64,000 nucleotides of DNA from Nitrospirota bacterium. Its GTDB lineage: Bacteria > Nitrospirota > Nitrospiria > Nitrospirales > Nitrospiraceae. The position numbers and the translations under genes are program-made. This document shows, piece by piece, positions 48,601 through 58,421 of this stretch. The notes below the pieces were generated by a model that ran no database searches, was not told the origin of the DNA, and was given only the letters and a program-made list of their open reading frames with translations. How positions within the stretch are numbered: the stretch's first letter is position 1; each line of letters begins with the position of its first letter. The DNA lies in the NCBI GenBank assembly GCA_004296885.1, contig SCVN01000016.1, forward strand, positions 248,001-312,000, read 5' to 3'.

Positions 48601-49575
48601 GTGAACGCCATCGTCATTGACCGTCTGACGAAAGTGTACCGATCCACCTGGTTCGGTCGGGCTCCGATGCCGGCCTTGGACGGCCTGTCGCTTTCCGTCC
48701 AACAGGGTGAAATCTATGGCTTTCTTGGCCCAAATGGCTCCGGAAAAACCACGACGCTGAAAATTCTGATGGGGCTGATGCAGGCCACGAGCGGGGGGGC
48801 CGAGATCCTGGGTAAACCGCTCGGTGATGTGCAGGTCCGACACCGGATCGGGTTTCTCCCGGAATCCCCGTATTTTTATGAATATTTGACCGCGGAAGAG
48901 TTTTTGGCTTTCTACGGCCACTTGGCCGGGCTCGACCGGTCTGTACTTGGCCGGAAGATTGCCCAGTTGCTGGATTTGGTGGGGTTGGCGGAAGCGAGGA
49001 CCCGGCAGCTCCGGAAATTTTCCAAAGGCATGCTGCAGCGTATCGGCCTGGCCCAGGCGTTGATCCACGATCCGGAGTTGATCGTCTTGGATGAGCCGAT
49101 GTCCGGGTTGGACCCGGTCGGGCGCAAACAGGTGCGCGACCTGATCTTGAGCCTGAGGGACCAGGGCAAGACGGTCTTCTTCAGCACGCATATCATTCCC
49201 GATGTGGAGATGATCTGCGATCGGGTCGCGATCGTGGTCAAAGGGAAATTGCTGGCGGAAGGCCGTGTGGACGAGTTGGTCAATCCCGGCCATGCGCAAT
49301 CCGTTGAAGTCGTCTGTGAGGGCATCAAGGCCGGTGAGGTGGCGGCCATCGCGGCGGCCGCCACCCGTGTCCTGCAACGGGGGGATCATTCGCTGGTGGT
49401 TTTGCCCGGTCCGGAGCAAGTGGAGCCGGTGCTCTCGGCGATCAGGACCCAGGGTGGAAAACTGGTCTCGGTCACGCCGCAGAAGGGGTCACTGGAGGAA
49501 CTGTTCATGAAGCAAACGGGCGCGACGCCCACCGGCGCGGCACGACCGGCGGCCGTCGGCGGGTCGTCGGAGTAA
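48601..49575 (+). CDS. ABC transporter ATP-binding protein
   Basis: A 324-residue ATPase of the ABC-2 export type. Walker A is GPNGSGKTT. The Q-loop region reads GFLPESPYFYEYLTAEE, the signature-like segment is RKFSKGMLQRIGLAQAL, and Walker B is LIVLDEPMSGLDPVG, with the H-loop in FFSTHII. The C-terminal 90 residues form a regulatory extension. The GTG at 48601 has GGAGGGG about 15 bases upstream. The permease gene follows after two bases. It lies downstream of the pilin-linked genes but its substrate is unknown; gliding-type and antibiotic-export ATPases look similar. Confidence 0.92.
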   Translation: MNAIVIDRLTKVYRSTWFGRAPMPALDGLSLSVQQGEIYGFLGPNGSGKTTTLKILMGLMQATSGGAEILGKPLGDVQVRHRIGFLPESPYFYEYLTAEEFLAFYGHLAGLDRSVLGRKIAQLLDLVGLAEARTRQLRKFSKGMLQRIGLAQALIHDPELIVLDEPMSGLDPVGRKQVRDLILSLRDQGKTVFFSTHIIPDVEMICDRVAIVVKGKLLAEGRVDELVNPGHAQSVEVVCEGIKAGEVAAIAAAATRVLQRGDHSLVVLPGPEQVEPVLSAIRTQGGKLVSVTPQKGSLEELFMKQTGATPTGAARPAAVGGSSE

Positions 49576-49577
49576 CC

Positions 49578-50342
49578 ATGCGGCGCATTGCCGTCATTGC
49601 CTTGAACACGTTCCGGGAGAATCTCAGGGACAAGATTCTCTACAATCTTCTCTTCTTTGCCTTGCTGCTGATGGGCGGTTCCGTCTTATTGGCGGATCTC
49701 ACGATCATGGAGCATCGGCGGATCGTGACGGATATGGGGCTGGCCACCATGAATCTCGCGGGGGTGATCATTGCCGCCTTCGTGGGAATCGGCCTGGTCG
49801 GCAAAGAGATCGAGCGGCGGACCGTCTACACGATTTTGGCCAGGCCGATCAGCCGGACGCAATTCATCATCGGCAAGTACCTTGGGTTGGTGCTGACCCT
49901 GCTCGTCAATGTGACGGTGATGCTGGCCGTCTTCCTCATGACGCTCTGGATGTATAAGACCCCCCTCCATGCGGCGCTGTTCCAGGCCGTGGGGCTGATC
50001 TTCGTCGAGTTGCTGCTGGTGACCGCGCTCGCCCTGTTTTTCTCGACGTTCAGCACAACCACGTTGAGCGCCATCATGACCTTGGGGGTCTATGTCATCG
50101 GGCATCTGACCACCGACCTCAAGGGACTGGCGGAGAACAGCCAGAACGCCGCCGTGCAGGTCGTGGTCGCGTGGCTGTATTACCTGTGCCCTAATCTAGA
50201 CGTGCTGAACGTGAAGGGACAGGCCTCCACCAATGGGATCGTTGACATGTCGTATGTGGCGGTGGCATCGATGTATGGGCTGCTGTACGCCGCGCTGCTG
50301 CTGACGGCCGCCTGCGCGGTCTTTCGCAATCGGGATTTTTAG
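49578..50342 (+). CDS. ABC-2 type transporter permease
   Basis: A 254-residue membrane protein with six predicted helices. The N-terminal RRIAVIALNTFRENLRDKIL is the usual amphipathic start of ABC-2 permeases. VGKEIERRTVYTILARPISRTQFIIGKYLG is the coupling-helix region that contacts the ATPase. The last helix ends in FRNRDF, a common ABC-2 tail. It forms an exporter with the ATPase encoded two bases upstream. There is no extracytoplasmic domain that would hint at a substrate. Confidence 0.9.
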   Translation: MRRIAVIALNTFRENLRDKILYNLLFFALLLMGGSVLLADLTIMEHRRIVTDMGLATMNLAGVIIAAFVGIGLVGKEIERRTVYTILARPISRTQFIIGKYLGLVLTLLVNVTVMLAVFLMTLWMYKTPLHAALFQAVGLIFVELLLVTALALFFSTFSTTTLSAIMTLGVYVIGHLTTDLKGLAENSQNAAVQVVVAWLYYLCPNLDVLNVKGQASTNGIVDMSYVAVASMYGLLYAALLLTAACAVFRNRDF

Positions 50343-50361
50343 TAACTTAGGGGGGCGTCTG

Positions 50362-51663
50362 ATGAGTTTGCTGGACAAGATCAAGAATCGCTCGGCCGTG
50401 ATCGGCGTTGTGGGGCTGGGGTATGTCGGATTGCCCCTGGCGGTGTTGCAGGCCAAGACCGGCTATCGCGTCATCGGGGTGGATGAAGTCGCTGAGAAGG
50501 TGGACCGGGTGTCCCGCGGTGAAAACTATATCTCGGACGTGGACAGCGCCGAGCTGAAAGAGGCGGTGAAGACCGGGAAGCTTTCGGCTACCAGCGACTT
50601 TTCGGCCTTGCGCGGCTGCGATATCGTCATGATCTGCGTCCCGACCCCGTTGACCAAGAACAAGGAGCCGGATATCAGCGCCGTCGTGTCGGTCACCAAG
50701 CAACTGGCCAAGCACGTGCATCCCGACATGCTCGTGGTGCTGGAGAGCACGACCTATCCGGGGACGACCGAAGAGGTCATGTTGCCGATCTTGACCGCGG
50801 GCGGGTTGAAAGTCGGCCAGGACATCTTCGTTGCCTTCTCGCCCGAGCGCGTGGACCCGGGCAACCGGTCGTTCAAGACGCACAACACCTTCAAGCTGGT
50901 CGGAGGGGTGACGCCGGCCTGCCTGACCGCCGCGCGGGCCTTCTACGAACAGTCCATCGTCAAGATTTTCCCCGTCTCGTCCCCCCGGGTGGCCGAGATG
51001 ACGAAGGTGTTCGAGAACGTCTTCCGGTCCGTCAATATCGCCCTGGTCAATGAGCTCGCCATCCTCTGCGACCGCATGGGCCTCAACGTGTACGAAGTGA
51101 TCGACGCGGCCGCCACCAAGAACTTCGGGTTTATGCCCTTCTACCCGGGGCCTGGCGTAGGCGGCCACTGCATTCCCCTGGATCCCTATTATCTCGCCTG
51201 GAAATCCAAGGAATACGACGTCCATGCCCGGTTCATCGAGCTGGCCGGCGAAATCAACGAGGGGATGCCCTACTACGTGCTGGCCAAGATCCAGCGGCTG
51301 CTCAATCAGCACGGCCATTGCATCAACGGATCGGAGGTCTTGATCCTGGGCGTGACGTACAAGGCGGATGTGGCCGACTGGCGTGAAACTCCGGCCATCA
51401 AGGTCATGGAACTCTTGCAACGGGAGAAGGCGAAACTGGTCTATGCGGATCCCTTTACCCCGTCGGTGGAGATTGAAGGACGGTCATATTCGGCCGTGGA
51501 GGTCACGGATGCACAGCTTCGCCGTTGCGCCTGCGCCGTCATCCTGACGGCCCATTCGGCCTTTGATTACGAGCGCATCGTGAAACTGGCCCCGGTGGTG
51601 TTCGACACCAGAAACGGCACGAAGCACGTCACGGGCAAGAAGGACAACGTGGTGTTGCTCTAG
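50362..51663 (+). CDS. Nucleotide-sugar dehydrogenase (UDP-GlcNAc/ManNAc 6-dehydrogenase type)
   Basis: A 433-residue NAD-dependent UDP-sugar 6-dehydrogenase that oxidises a sugar C6 to a carboxylate in two steps. The NAD motif is GVVGLGYVGLPLA. CVPTPL and STTYPGTTEE are typical blocks. The catalytic Cys lies in GPGVGGHCIPLDPYYL. The C-terminal domain has LGVTYKADVADWRETPA. The sequence is closest in style to WbpA/WecC/TviB enzymes acting on N-acetyl sugars. It opens the polysaccharide cluster and should supply a uronic acid building block. A GGGGGCG stretch precedes the ATG. Confidence 0.93.
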   Translation: MSLLDKIKNRSAVIGVVGLGYVGLPLAVLQAKTGYRVIGVDEVAEKVDRVSRGENYISDVDSAELKEAVKTGKLSATSDFSALRGCDIVMICVPTPLTKNKEPDISAVVSVTKQLAKHVHPDMLVVLESTTYPGTTEEVMLPILTAGGLKVGQDIFVAFSPERVDPGNRSFKTHNTFKLVGGVTPACLTAARAFYEQSIVKIFPVSSPRVAEMTKVFENVFRSVNIALVNELAILCDRMGLNVYEVIDAAATKNFGFMPFYPGPGVGGHCIPLDPYYLAWKSKEYDVHARFIELAGEINEGMPYYVLAKIQRLLNQHGHCINGSEVLILGVTYKADVADWRETPAIKVMELLQREKAKLVYADPFTPSVEIEGRSYSAVEVTDAQLRRCACAVILTAHSAFDYERIVKLAPVVFDTRNGTKHVTGKKDNVVLL

Positions 51664-51757
51664 GCTGCCACCTAATCCGCGCGATCCGCGCGCGGCTGAA
51701 GCTTCGGTCCACCCGTTTCATTCCGATTGATGGCTCGACGATGATGGGAGGGAGCCG

Positions 51758-53851
51758 GTGGCATTAACCGGGACACAGAAGCGAGAGCTTGCGCTCATCG
51801 TGGGCCTCTCTCTCTTCACGATGGTTGCGCTGGTCGCCGGAGGCTGCTTCGATTTCACCCTCTCCACACGACCGGTGGTGTTTTTCGACGGAAGTTGTGG
51901 CCCGCGGCTTTGGGCAAATGGACTTCAGTGTCAGCGTGACGGAAAGTGGGACGATCGTCAGAGTGGATGGGCAATCGACGCCGGAGGGCAGGGCCATATT
52001 CTCGCCAAGGTGGAACTCGACCCAGAGTCGAGACTGACCCGTTTCTTGGCCGGAGGCCGGGCGGATAGAAACGCTCGGTTTTCCGTCTTGGCGTTTGGAA
52101 CGGCAGACCCTCGTCTGCGCATTCGGGTCGCGGTTTCTTCTGATGGGCATACGTTTACCCCCCTGGCCAATACCCTCGCGGTCGACGGGAAAAAAGTCTA
52201 TCTCACCTCACTCAAAGATCGCGAAGACACGCTGTGGGTGAAGCTCGACATTCCTGGCGAGGGGCTATCGGCCGCGACGTCGCCGGTCATCCTGTCGCGC
52301 ATCCAATTCATGGCGGCGAAGGCGCCCCTCGCGCTGCCAAATCTGGCGATAGCGGCACTGCTCATTCTGACGCCGATATTGGCGTATTATCTTCGAATCG
52401 GCACCGAAGGGAAGTGGGCGCTGGCGTATGCGTTGGCCATCCTCTGTGGATTGGCCGTATTGGTTGAGGCGATCACCAAGACGTGGACGCAGGCGGACAA
52501 CCCGATTCGCTGGTGGGAATTGATCACCGACGGGGAAGAGCGGGATCTCTACCTCTTCATTCCATACCTGGTTTTATTGGGACTGCTTGGTTGGCAACAA
52601 TGGGCGGGCGCTCGGCCCGTGGAAGCCTCTGTGTCATGGGGCCGGTTCGCCCTGGCCGGCTTGTTCGTCTGGGGTCTGGGCCGTCGGATCGTCGCCTTCG
52701 CTCATGTACTTGATCAGAAGCTGGAAACGGACGTGGTGGCGTACCAAGACATGGCCAGGACGCTGACGGCTCCGTACGAAACCGCTTTCCGGGAGCCGCT
52801 CTGGATCTGGATCACCAAAGGATGGCTCACCGTCGTCGGCTGGGAGGCGCCGCAGATCCGTGCCCTGTCCCTTTTCTTCTCTTTGGTGGTGATCGGCCTC
52901 GCCTACAAAGTGTTTCGCGATTATACCGGACGCCCAATCATCGGAGGGCTGGTGGCGATCCTTCTCTTCATGAATCCCTATCTGATCCGTCTGAGTGTGC
53001 GTGGGTTCAGGGAGGAAGTCTACACAGCGGCCCTCCTGGCCGTCGTCTATTTTGCCCTTGTGCCGACGCCGAAGATGTCTCTGTGGTCCCAGGCCATCGG
53101 GTTGGCTCTGGCCGGGGCGGCGGTACAGTTGCTGCGTTTCAATAGTTACGTGTTTCTCCTCCTGCTGCTGTTGGTGTGGGTGTGGAAGAAGGCGAATGGC
53201 CGATGGGGATACGTGGCCGTGCCGGTGCTGTTCATTCTTGCGGTCTCGCTTCCTCACGTGATCCATAACTACAAGGTGTATGGAGATCCTTTGTATAGCA
53301 TCAATTTCCACTTTACATGGTTTCGGAACTACGAATTCGTCGTCAAGAAGGGACTGTTCTGCGAGGGTTGCCCGACTCGCGATCAATATTTTATGACGCC
53401 GTATGCCGGTCCGCCCATTAGTGGGTTCCAGTATATCTTCGGCCTGCATAATTTCCGGGAGATCCTGAGCATCATGCTGGAAGGTTATTGGAAGATGTTC
53501 TTGACCCCATCCGATTGGTTGGAGGTCCAAATAGGCACGAGATCTCTCAGCGGATATACGCTGTACGTGCTTGGCCTGGGGCTTGTCCTGGCCAGCCGCT
53601 ATCGCGAAATCGTCCTGCTCATCGTGTGCACGGCCAGTTTTCTTCCCTTCCTGGTGACGAACAATATCGAGGTGCGGGTAGGGGCCTACCTCGTACCGTT
53701 CACGACCTTTCTGTTGGCCTATGGGATATGGTGGACGTGCGGGCAGGTCTTGCGTCTGGGAACGGTGCTTGCCGAGGCCTGCGATCGGCGGGACGTCTCC
53801 GGGAAACTGGATATGATGGCAGTGGAGCGGAGAGCCCCAAAAGCAGATTGA
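51758..53851 (+). CDS. Large polytopic membrane protein, probable glycosyltransferase of GT-C type
   Basis: A 697-residue protein. After one N-terminal helix comes a periplasmic beta-rich stretch of about 170 residues. Then about 10 membrane helices follow, with the first after them carrying an Asp-rich loop (LDQKLETDVVAYQDMARTL) like the ArnT/PMT GT-C family. GFREEVYTAALLAVVYFAL is another conserved-looking part. GT-C enzymes move sugars from polyprenyl carriers on the outer face of the membrane. The exact donor and acceptor are unknown. The GTG start has GGGAGGGAG upstream. The stop abuts the next start, so the two genes are coupled. Confidence 0.78.
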   Translation: MALTGTQKRELALIVGLSLFTMVALVAGGCFDFTLSTRPVVFFDGSCGPRLWANGLQCQRDGKWDDRQSGWAIDAGGQGHILAKVELDPESRLTRFLAGGRADRNARFSVLAFGTADPRLRIRVAVSSDGHTFTPLANTLAVDGKKVYLTSLKDREDTLWVKLDIPGEGLSAATSPVILSRIQFMAAKAPLALPNLAIAALLILTPILAYYLRIGTEGKWALAYALAILCGLAVLVEAITKTWTQADNPIRWWELITDGEERDLYLFIPYLVLLGLLGWQQWAGARPVEASVSWGRFALAGLFVWGLGRRIVAFAHVLDQKLETDVVAYQDMARTLTAPYETAFREPLWIWITKGWLTVVGWEAPQIRALSLFFSLVVIGLAYKVFRDYTGRPIIGGLVAILLFMNPYLIRLSVRGFREEVYTAALLAVVYFALVPTPKMSLWSQAIGLALAGAAVQLLRFNSYVFLLLLLLVWVWKKANGRWGYVAVPVLFILAVSLPHVIHNYKVYGDPLYSINFHFTWFRNYEFVVKKGLFCEGCPTRDQYFMTPYAGPPISGFQYIFGLHNFREILSIMLEGYWKMFLTPSDWLEVQIGTRSLSGYTLYVLGLGLVLASRYREIVLLIVCTASFLPFLVTNNIEVRVGAYLVPFTTFLLAYGIWWTCGQVLRLGTVLAEACDRRDVSGKLDMMAVERRAPKAD

Positions 53852-55351
53852 GTGCCTGAGTCAATGTTTCGGCAAGCCCACGGAGCGTTTGTTGCCGGGC
53901 AGGCACTGGGACGGTCGGTTATGCACGGAAGAGCATTGCAGAATGAAGGCGACGCCGCTACGGCCCCGCGACCGCTGCGGATATGCTTTGTCTCGTCGCA
54001 GGTCTATGGGCTGTTTCGTCCGAGCTCCGGGCTGCCTATCGGCGGCGCTGAAGTCCAGATTGCCTCTCTGGCGAAGGAGTTGGCGCATCATCCGAAGTGT
54101 GAGGTCGTGATCTTAACCGGGGACGGCGCACGCACGGACAGAGAACGTGAGGGGGATATCGCGATTGTTTTGAGCCCTCTGTATGCGGTTTCGCCGGCGT
54201 ATCTGGAAAGCTCCGGAGCCGCGCCATCCGCGGCAGATGACCTCCCGATCGGCTGGGGAAGCATCAAAGAGAAAGGGCACCGGTATGTGGGACAATGTCC
54301 AGGGTGGCTTGCCTTCGTCATTCGTTCGGTCGTGCGCGGAGGATATACGTGCAAGAGATGGCTGCTGTCCATTCCCGCTCTCCATTGGTTTGCCGGGAAG
54401 ATTCGCGAGGGACAGCGAACGCTGCAATGGCTGTGGCTATTCCGATCGATCCGGGCCGACGTCTACGTCACGCGCTGCGCGTCGGCGCAAGTGGGGTACA
54501 TGCAGACCGTGTGCTCGCTCCTGCGCCGCCCGTTTGTGTACATGGTCGCCCATGAGATGGATGTGTCAGGGGAATATGTCCGGGCCAATCCAAGCGCGGG
54601 GAGGCTGTTTGAACGAGGGTTGCGGCGCGCCGATGCCATTGTGTGCCAGCATGGGGGGCAGGCCGATCTGGTTCGGACGCGATACGCTCGCGATGCGTAT
54701 GTGGTGCGATCGGTGTGTCCATCGCCGATCCGGTCGAGCGCCGTCGAGTCGAAGAAAACAATCCTCTGGATTGCGAGGACGGACTCGTGGAAACAGCCGG
54801 AGCTCTTTCTGGATTTGGTCGCCCGCCTGCCGACGGAGTCGTTTGTGATGGTGGCGCCGCCCAGCCAAATTGAGCCTGATATCCTGCGCAGGATTAAGGA
54901 CCGGGTCAAGCTGCTGGCGAATCTGCGTTTCCTCGAACGGGTTCCGTTTGAAGCGACCGCTACGTTGTTCGAAGAAGCCAAGGTCTTCGTGAACACATCG
55001 AAGTGGGAGGGATTTCCAAATACATTCTTGCAGGCCGCGGCGTGCGGAACGCCTATTGTGTCCTGGTCGGTCAACCCGGATGGGGTGTTGGACCGCCATC
55101 AATTCGGGCTGTGTGCGAATGGCGATACGGCTCGATTTGAACAGCTTGTCCGTCTGTTGTGCGCGGATGATGCGTTACGCACAGTCCTGGGGGAACAAGG
55201 CCGGCGGTATGTGCGTGAACATCACGATCCGGCCGTAGTGGCCGGGCAATTTGCGGAAATGTGCCGGGTGCTTTCCCGTGGGCATGAGGCGGGCGACGGA
55301 CAGGTCTGCCGCCCTGTTCATGGAGATCGCCGTTCAATCATGGCTCCATAG
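53852..55351 (+). CDS. Glycosyltransferase family 4 (copy A)
   Basis: A 499-residue GT-B enzyme. The N-terminal half begins after about 45 residues with CFVSSQVYGLFRPSSGLPIG and GGAEVQIASLAKELA. The C-terminal donor-binding half has ILWIARTDSWKQPELFLDL and the GT4 signature EGFPNTFLQAAACGTPIVSW. It is clearly paralogous to the gene at 61110. The middle carries a long insertion rich in aromatic residues. It should add one sugar in the cytoplasm during chain assembly. The GTG at 53852 directly follows the previous stop; later ATGs would shorten a poorly conserved N-terminus. Confidence 0.9.
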   Translation: MPESMFRQAHGAFVAGQALGRSVMHGRALQNEGDAATAPRPLRICFVSSQVYGLFRPSSGLPIGGAEVQIASLAKELAHHPKCEVVILTGDGARTDREREGDIAIVLSPLYAVSPAYLESSGAAPSAADDLPIGWGSIKEKGHRYVGQCPGWLAFVIRSVVRGGYTCKRWLLSIPALHWFAGKIREGQRTLQWLWLFRSIRADVYVTRCASAQVGYMQTVCSLLRRPFVYMVAHEMDVSGEYVRANPSAGRLFERGLRRADAIVCQHGGQADLVRTRYARDAYVVRSVCPSPIRSSAVESKKTILWIARTDSWKQPELFLDLVARLPTESFVMVAPPSQIEPDILRRIKDRVKLLANLRFLERVPFEATATLFEEAKVFVNTSKWEGFPNTFLQAAACGTPIVSWSVNPDGVLDRHQFGLCANGDTARFEQLVRLLCADDALRTVLGEQGRRYVREHHDPAVVAGQFAEMCRVLSRGHEAGDGQVCRPVHGDRRSIMAP

Positions 55352-55482
55352 GTGGCGAAGACGGCCCAGCGCGTCGATCGTTGGACCGAGTCCGTGGAGC
55401 GGCGCGAGTTCCCAAGAGCGGGCGTCCGCCACGCTCCAGCTGGGTTGTGCGGACCTCGGAGCAATTGTGTAGGGTGGATATC

Positions 55483-56268
55483 GTGATCGCCAAGGAAATT
55501 ATTCGTCTCGCCCGCCTGACGTGGAACTTGGCGCGCATCGAGCTCGACTCTCAACGGAAGGAAACGGTATCGGGCTTAATATGGGTGGTGCTGTGGCCGC
55601 TTTTACAAGTTGGCGGCTTCCTGTTGGTGTTCCACTTCGTGCGGGGGGGAGATCGCCATACGGATTCGGCGGCGATTCTTGCGACGTATCTCGGCGTCTT
55701 GGTTTGGAGTACGGCGGTGACAGTGCTGATGAGCAATCTGCGCATCCTGAACACGAATCGAGACTTGATCATGCACATCCGGTTCCCCATCACCATTCTG
55801 TCGATCGTGGATGTGACCGTGAAGTATGTCTTGTTCCTCGTGCAACTGTTTGTCGCGTTGGGGATCTGGCTGGCAGTGGTACCCAACGACCAGTGGTATC
55901 TGGCGCTGGTCTATCTGCCGCTGTACCTCGTCGCCTTTTATTGCGCCCTTGTGGTGATGGCGTGGCTGGCCTCACTGGTCGGTGCGGCCGTCCCGGAAGT
56001 GTCCGCTATCATTCCGCCGATGCTCGTGGTGCTTCTGGCTCTGTCGCCGGTGTTCCAGTCCGACCTTGAGGCCTTGCCGTGGATGATTCAGCGCATCAAT
56101 GACGTCAATCCGTTCTCGATCTGGGTATCGGTCTTTTATGCGACGATCGGCGTCTCGCCCGCAGGTCCGAGCGCCCCCATTATGCTTTTGGTGAGCTCAT
56201 TGATCGCGGTGATCTGTGCGCGTGTTCTGGTGGACGTCTTTTATCGAAACGTTGCCAGGGTGATCTAG
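55483..56268 (+). CDS. wzm: Polysaccharide ABC exporter permease (Wzm/TagG-like)
   Basis: A 261-residue permease with six helices of the ABC-2 polysaccharide export type. It opens with an amphipathic stretch (LARLTWNLARIELDSQRKETVSGLIW), then VVLWPLLQVGGFLLVFHFV and MSNLRILNTNRDLIMHIRFP, typical of Wzm/KpsM proteins. It exports finished lipid-linked polysaccharide across the inner membrane with the ATPase encoded next. The start is uncertain: GTG at 55483 has AGGGTGG five bases upstream, while GTG at 55474 or further up would lengthen the N-terminus. The stop overlaps the ATPase start (TAGTG). Confidence 0.85.
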   Translation: MIAKEIIRLARLTWNLARIELDSQRKETVSGLIWVVLWPLLQVGGFLLVFHFVRGGDRHTDSAAILATYLGVLVWSTAVTVLMSNLRILNTNRDLIMHIRFPITILSIVDVTVKYVLFLVQLFVALGIWLAVVPNDQWYLALVYLPLYLVAFYCALVVMAWLASLVGAAVPEVSAIIPPMLVVLLALSPVFQSDLEALPWMIQRINDVNPFSIWVSVFYATIGVSPAGPSAPIMLLVSSLIAVICARVLVDVFYRNVARVI

Positions 56269-57587
56269 TGGCTATGGCGAGAACGGATCAGGCTCCGGCA
56301 CTCCCGGCTGGGGCCCTGGAAGTCCGCAATCTGGTCTTCGAGTACCCGCTGTACCAGAATTTTGCCATCGATCGGCTTCGCGCGGTGATTGGATTGGCAG
56401 TGCCCCGCCTGCAACCCAACGTCCGTCGGGTCTTGAATGAGGTATCGTTTGCCGTCAAGCCGGGCGAGATCGTGAGCATCGTCGGGGGCAACGGGGCGGG
56501 GAAGACCTCCCTGTTGCGAGTCGTGTCCGGAGTGGTCGGACCGTCGGCTGGCACGGTGCGCGTGGGGGGGCGGGTTATGGCGTTGCTGGCCATGGGGGCG
56601 GGATTCAGGCCGATGCTTACGGGACGAGAGAATTTGATCTATAGCGGGCTGCTCTGGGGCCTGGAGAAGCGCGAAATTGAAGCGCTGGTCCCTGAAATCG
56701 GCGAATTCTCGGAACTGAATGACGCCCTGGACCAGCCCTATTTTACCTATTCGTCCGGCATGCAGGCTCGCCTGGCGTTTTCCTTGGCGTCCCGCATGCC
56801 TGCCGACATTGTCATTCTCGACGAGACATTGGCCGCCGGCGATGCCAGGTTTGTTTCGAAGTGCCACGGCTACCTCAAGCGGATGCATGCGTCCGGGAAG
56901 ACGATTCTGTTCGTGTCGCATAATTTGGGCGAGGTGGCGCGCCTCAGCTCGCGCGTGATCGTGTTGGAGAAGGGCGGCGTGACATTCGACGGCGATGTCG
57001 TGGAAGGACTCAAGTGTTACGAGCACTCGCTTGCCAAATCGTGGGCTGACGTCGAGGGGATGTCAACGGAGGGTGAAGGCTTGGCTCATGTGTCCGTATC
57101 GGTGGCCGTCAAGGACGCAGGCGGCCGTGCGCTTGATGTGGTGGAGATCGGTCAACGCGTCGTGGTCGAAATGACGATTGCCTCGCCGCATGAACTCGGT
57201 GAATCATTTGTCTTTCTCCGCCTGAACAACAGAGAGGGGCGGCAATTCTGCGCCTACCTGATGCCGAGTCGCTGGGAAGTGTTGCGCGAACGTTCACAAG
57301 ACCGGTACTGCTACTGTGTCGACATCGGGGCGGGCAAGACCGTCGTCGCCTGGACGCTTCCCCATTGGATCTACGGCGAAGGACGGTATTTTTGGGATGC
57401 GTATGTCGGACCGCCCTGCGAATCCGACTCTCCGGATGTCTCGCAAGGGCGTTTTTGGCGGCACGTCGGGTGTCTTGCCACCGTGTACGGCAACGCGTAT
57501 CTCAAAGGTGCCAATAGCGTTGCTGAAATGCCCGTGGAAAGCGTCAGCGTGAGACGGCCGACGCCGCCGATCACGTGTGATGCATGA
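56268..57587 (+). CDS. wzt: Polysaccharide ABC exporter ATPase with C-terminal domain (Wzt-like)
   Basis: A 439-residue ATPase. The ABC domain has Walker A GGNGAGKTS, a family-typical MALLAMGAGFRPMLTGRENL, the signature-like YSSGMQARLAFSLAS, and Walker B VILDETLAAGD. After about residue 260 comes a separate domain of about 170 residues with beta-strand style (VSVSVAVKDAGGRALDVVEIG). This is the place of the Wzt C-terminal carbohydrate-binding domain, which in known systems recognises a methylated or otherwise capped chain end. The two methyltransferase genes just downstream fit such a cap. The GTG start overlaps the permease stop. Confidence 0.9.
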   Translation: MAMARTDQAPALPAGALEVRNLVFEYPLYQNFAIDRLRAVIGLAVPRLQPNVRRVLNEVSFAVKPGEIVSIVGGNGAGKTSLLRVVSGVVGPSAGTVRVGGRVMALLAMGAGFRPMLTGRENLIYSGLLWGLEKREIEALVPEIGEFSELNDALDQPYFTYSSGMQARLAFSLASRMPADIVILDETLAAGDARFVSKCHGYLKRMHASGKTILFVSHNLGEVARLSSRVIVLEKGGVTFDGDVVEGLKCYEHSLAKSWADVEGMSTEGEGLAHVSVSVAVKDAGGRALDVVEIGQRVVVEMTIASPHELGESFVFLRLNNREGRQFCAYLMPSRWEVLRERSQDRYCYCVDIGAGKTVVAWTLPHWIYGEGRYFWDAYVGPPCESDSPDVSQGRFWRHVGCLATVYGNAYLKGANSVAEMPVESVSVRRPTPPITCDA

Positions 57588-58419
57588 CACGCTTGCAATG
57601 GAACCTATGTCTGGCCATGAGCGTGTAATGGTACACCGCATCCAGTGGTCGCCCGAGTTGGTACAGCGATTTTGGACGGGCATTGCTCAAACGAGACTGT
57701 CCGAACTGAACTTCTCGCGGCACAATGCGGAGTATCTGATCGAGGTGGTCGCGCCCTATTTGAAGCCGCAAGGACGACATCTCGATTTCGGCGCGGGCGG
57801 GGGAGATCTTGTCAAGGCCCTGATTCAACGAGGGTACCCGACAGCGGCCTATGAACCGGTTCCGGCCCGCGCGTCCCGGATGGTTGAGGACATGGCAGCT
57901 CACGCCGGTTATTTAGGTGCGATTGGTGACGACGATACGGCGCAGTGTGACGTGGTGTTCATGGTCGAAGTGGTAGAGCACATTCTGGAGGCGGATCTCT
58001 CAGGCGTGTTTACACGAGTCAAGTCGTTGTTAGCTAGGCATGGTCGCGTGATCGTTACCGTGCCGTTTTTGGAGGATCTCGAGTTGGCGCAGGCGCTGTG
58101 CCCCCAGTGCGAGAGCCTCTTCCACCGATGGCAACACCAACGGGCTTTTACGTCCGAGAGCCTGCAGACGTTCATGCATCGTTTCGGATTCGAATGCATC
58201 GATCTGCGGCGCGAAGACTTTTCATGTAACCGGCTTATGGTCGAAGACTTGCGATACTTACACGGGGAGTTGGAGAAAATCCGGACCAATCGGGAGCGGT
58301 CCTGGCTCACGCGCATCAAACGTCGCGTGTTTCGGTCGAAGCTGGAACCGCCGATCCCCTTGCGATCGTCGCTTGCCGGTGCGCCGACGCACCTTCTTTA
58401 TATCGGACGGCCGATGTAG
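57577..58419 (+). CDS. SAM-dependent methyltransferase 1
   Basis: A 280-residue class I methyltransferase. The SAM motif I is HLDFGAGGGDLVKAL, motif II acidic residue lies in AAYEPVPAR, and DVVFMVEVVEHILEADL is motif IV. Two Cys (LCPQCESLFHRW) form a zinc-like or structural pair. The C-terminal part is basic. It may methylate the polysaccharide end, in line with the Wzt C-terminal domain encoded just upstream. Its start overlaps the wzt end by 11 bases. The next gene, also a methyltransferase, follows after two bases. Confidence 0.85.
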   Translation: MMHDTLAMEPMSGHERVMVHRIQWSPELVQRFWTGIAQTRLSELNFSRHNAEYLIEVVAPYLKPQGRHLDFGAGGGDLVKALIQRGYPTAAYEPVPARASRMVEDMAAHAGYLGAIGDDDTAQCDVVFMVEVVEHILEADLSGVFTRVKSLLARHGRVIVTVPFLEDLELAQALCPQCESLFHRWQHQRAFTSESLQTFMHRFGFECIDLRREDFSCNRLMVEDLRYLHGELEKIRTNRERSWLTRIKRRVFRSKLEPPIPLRSSLAGAPTHLLYIGRPM

Positions 58420-58421
58420 GG

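Noticed and set aside
47641-49419. Antisense open frame of 592 codons opposite the TPR and ABC genes
   Set aside because: Same explanation: a composition-driven shadow crossing two real genes and their gap.
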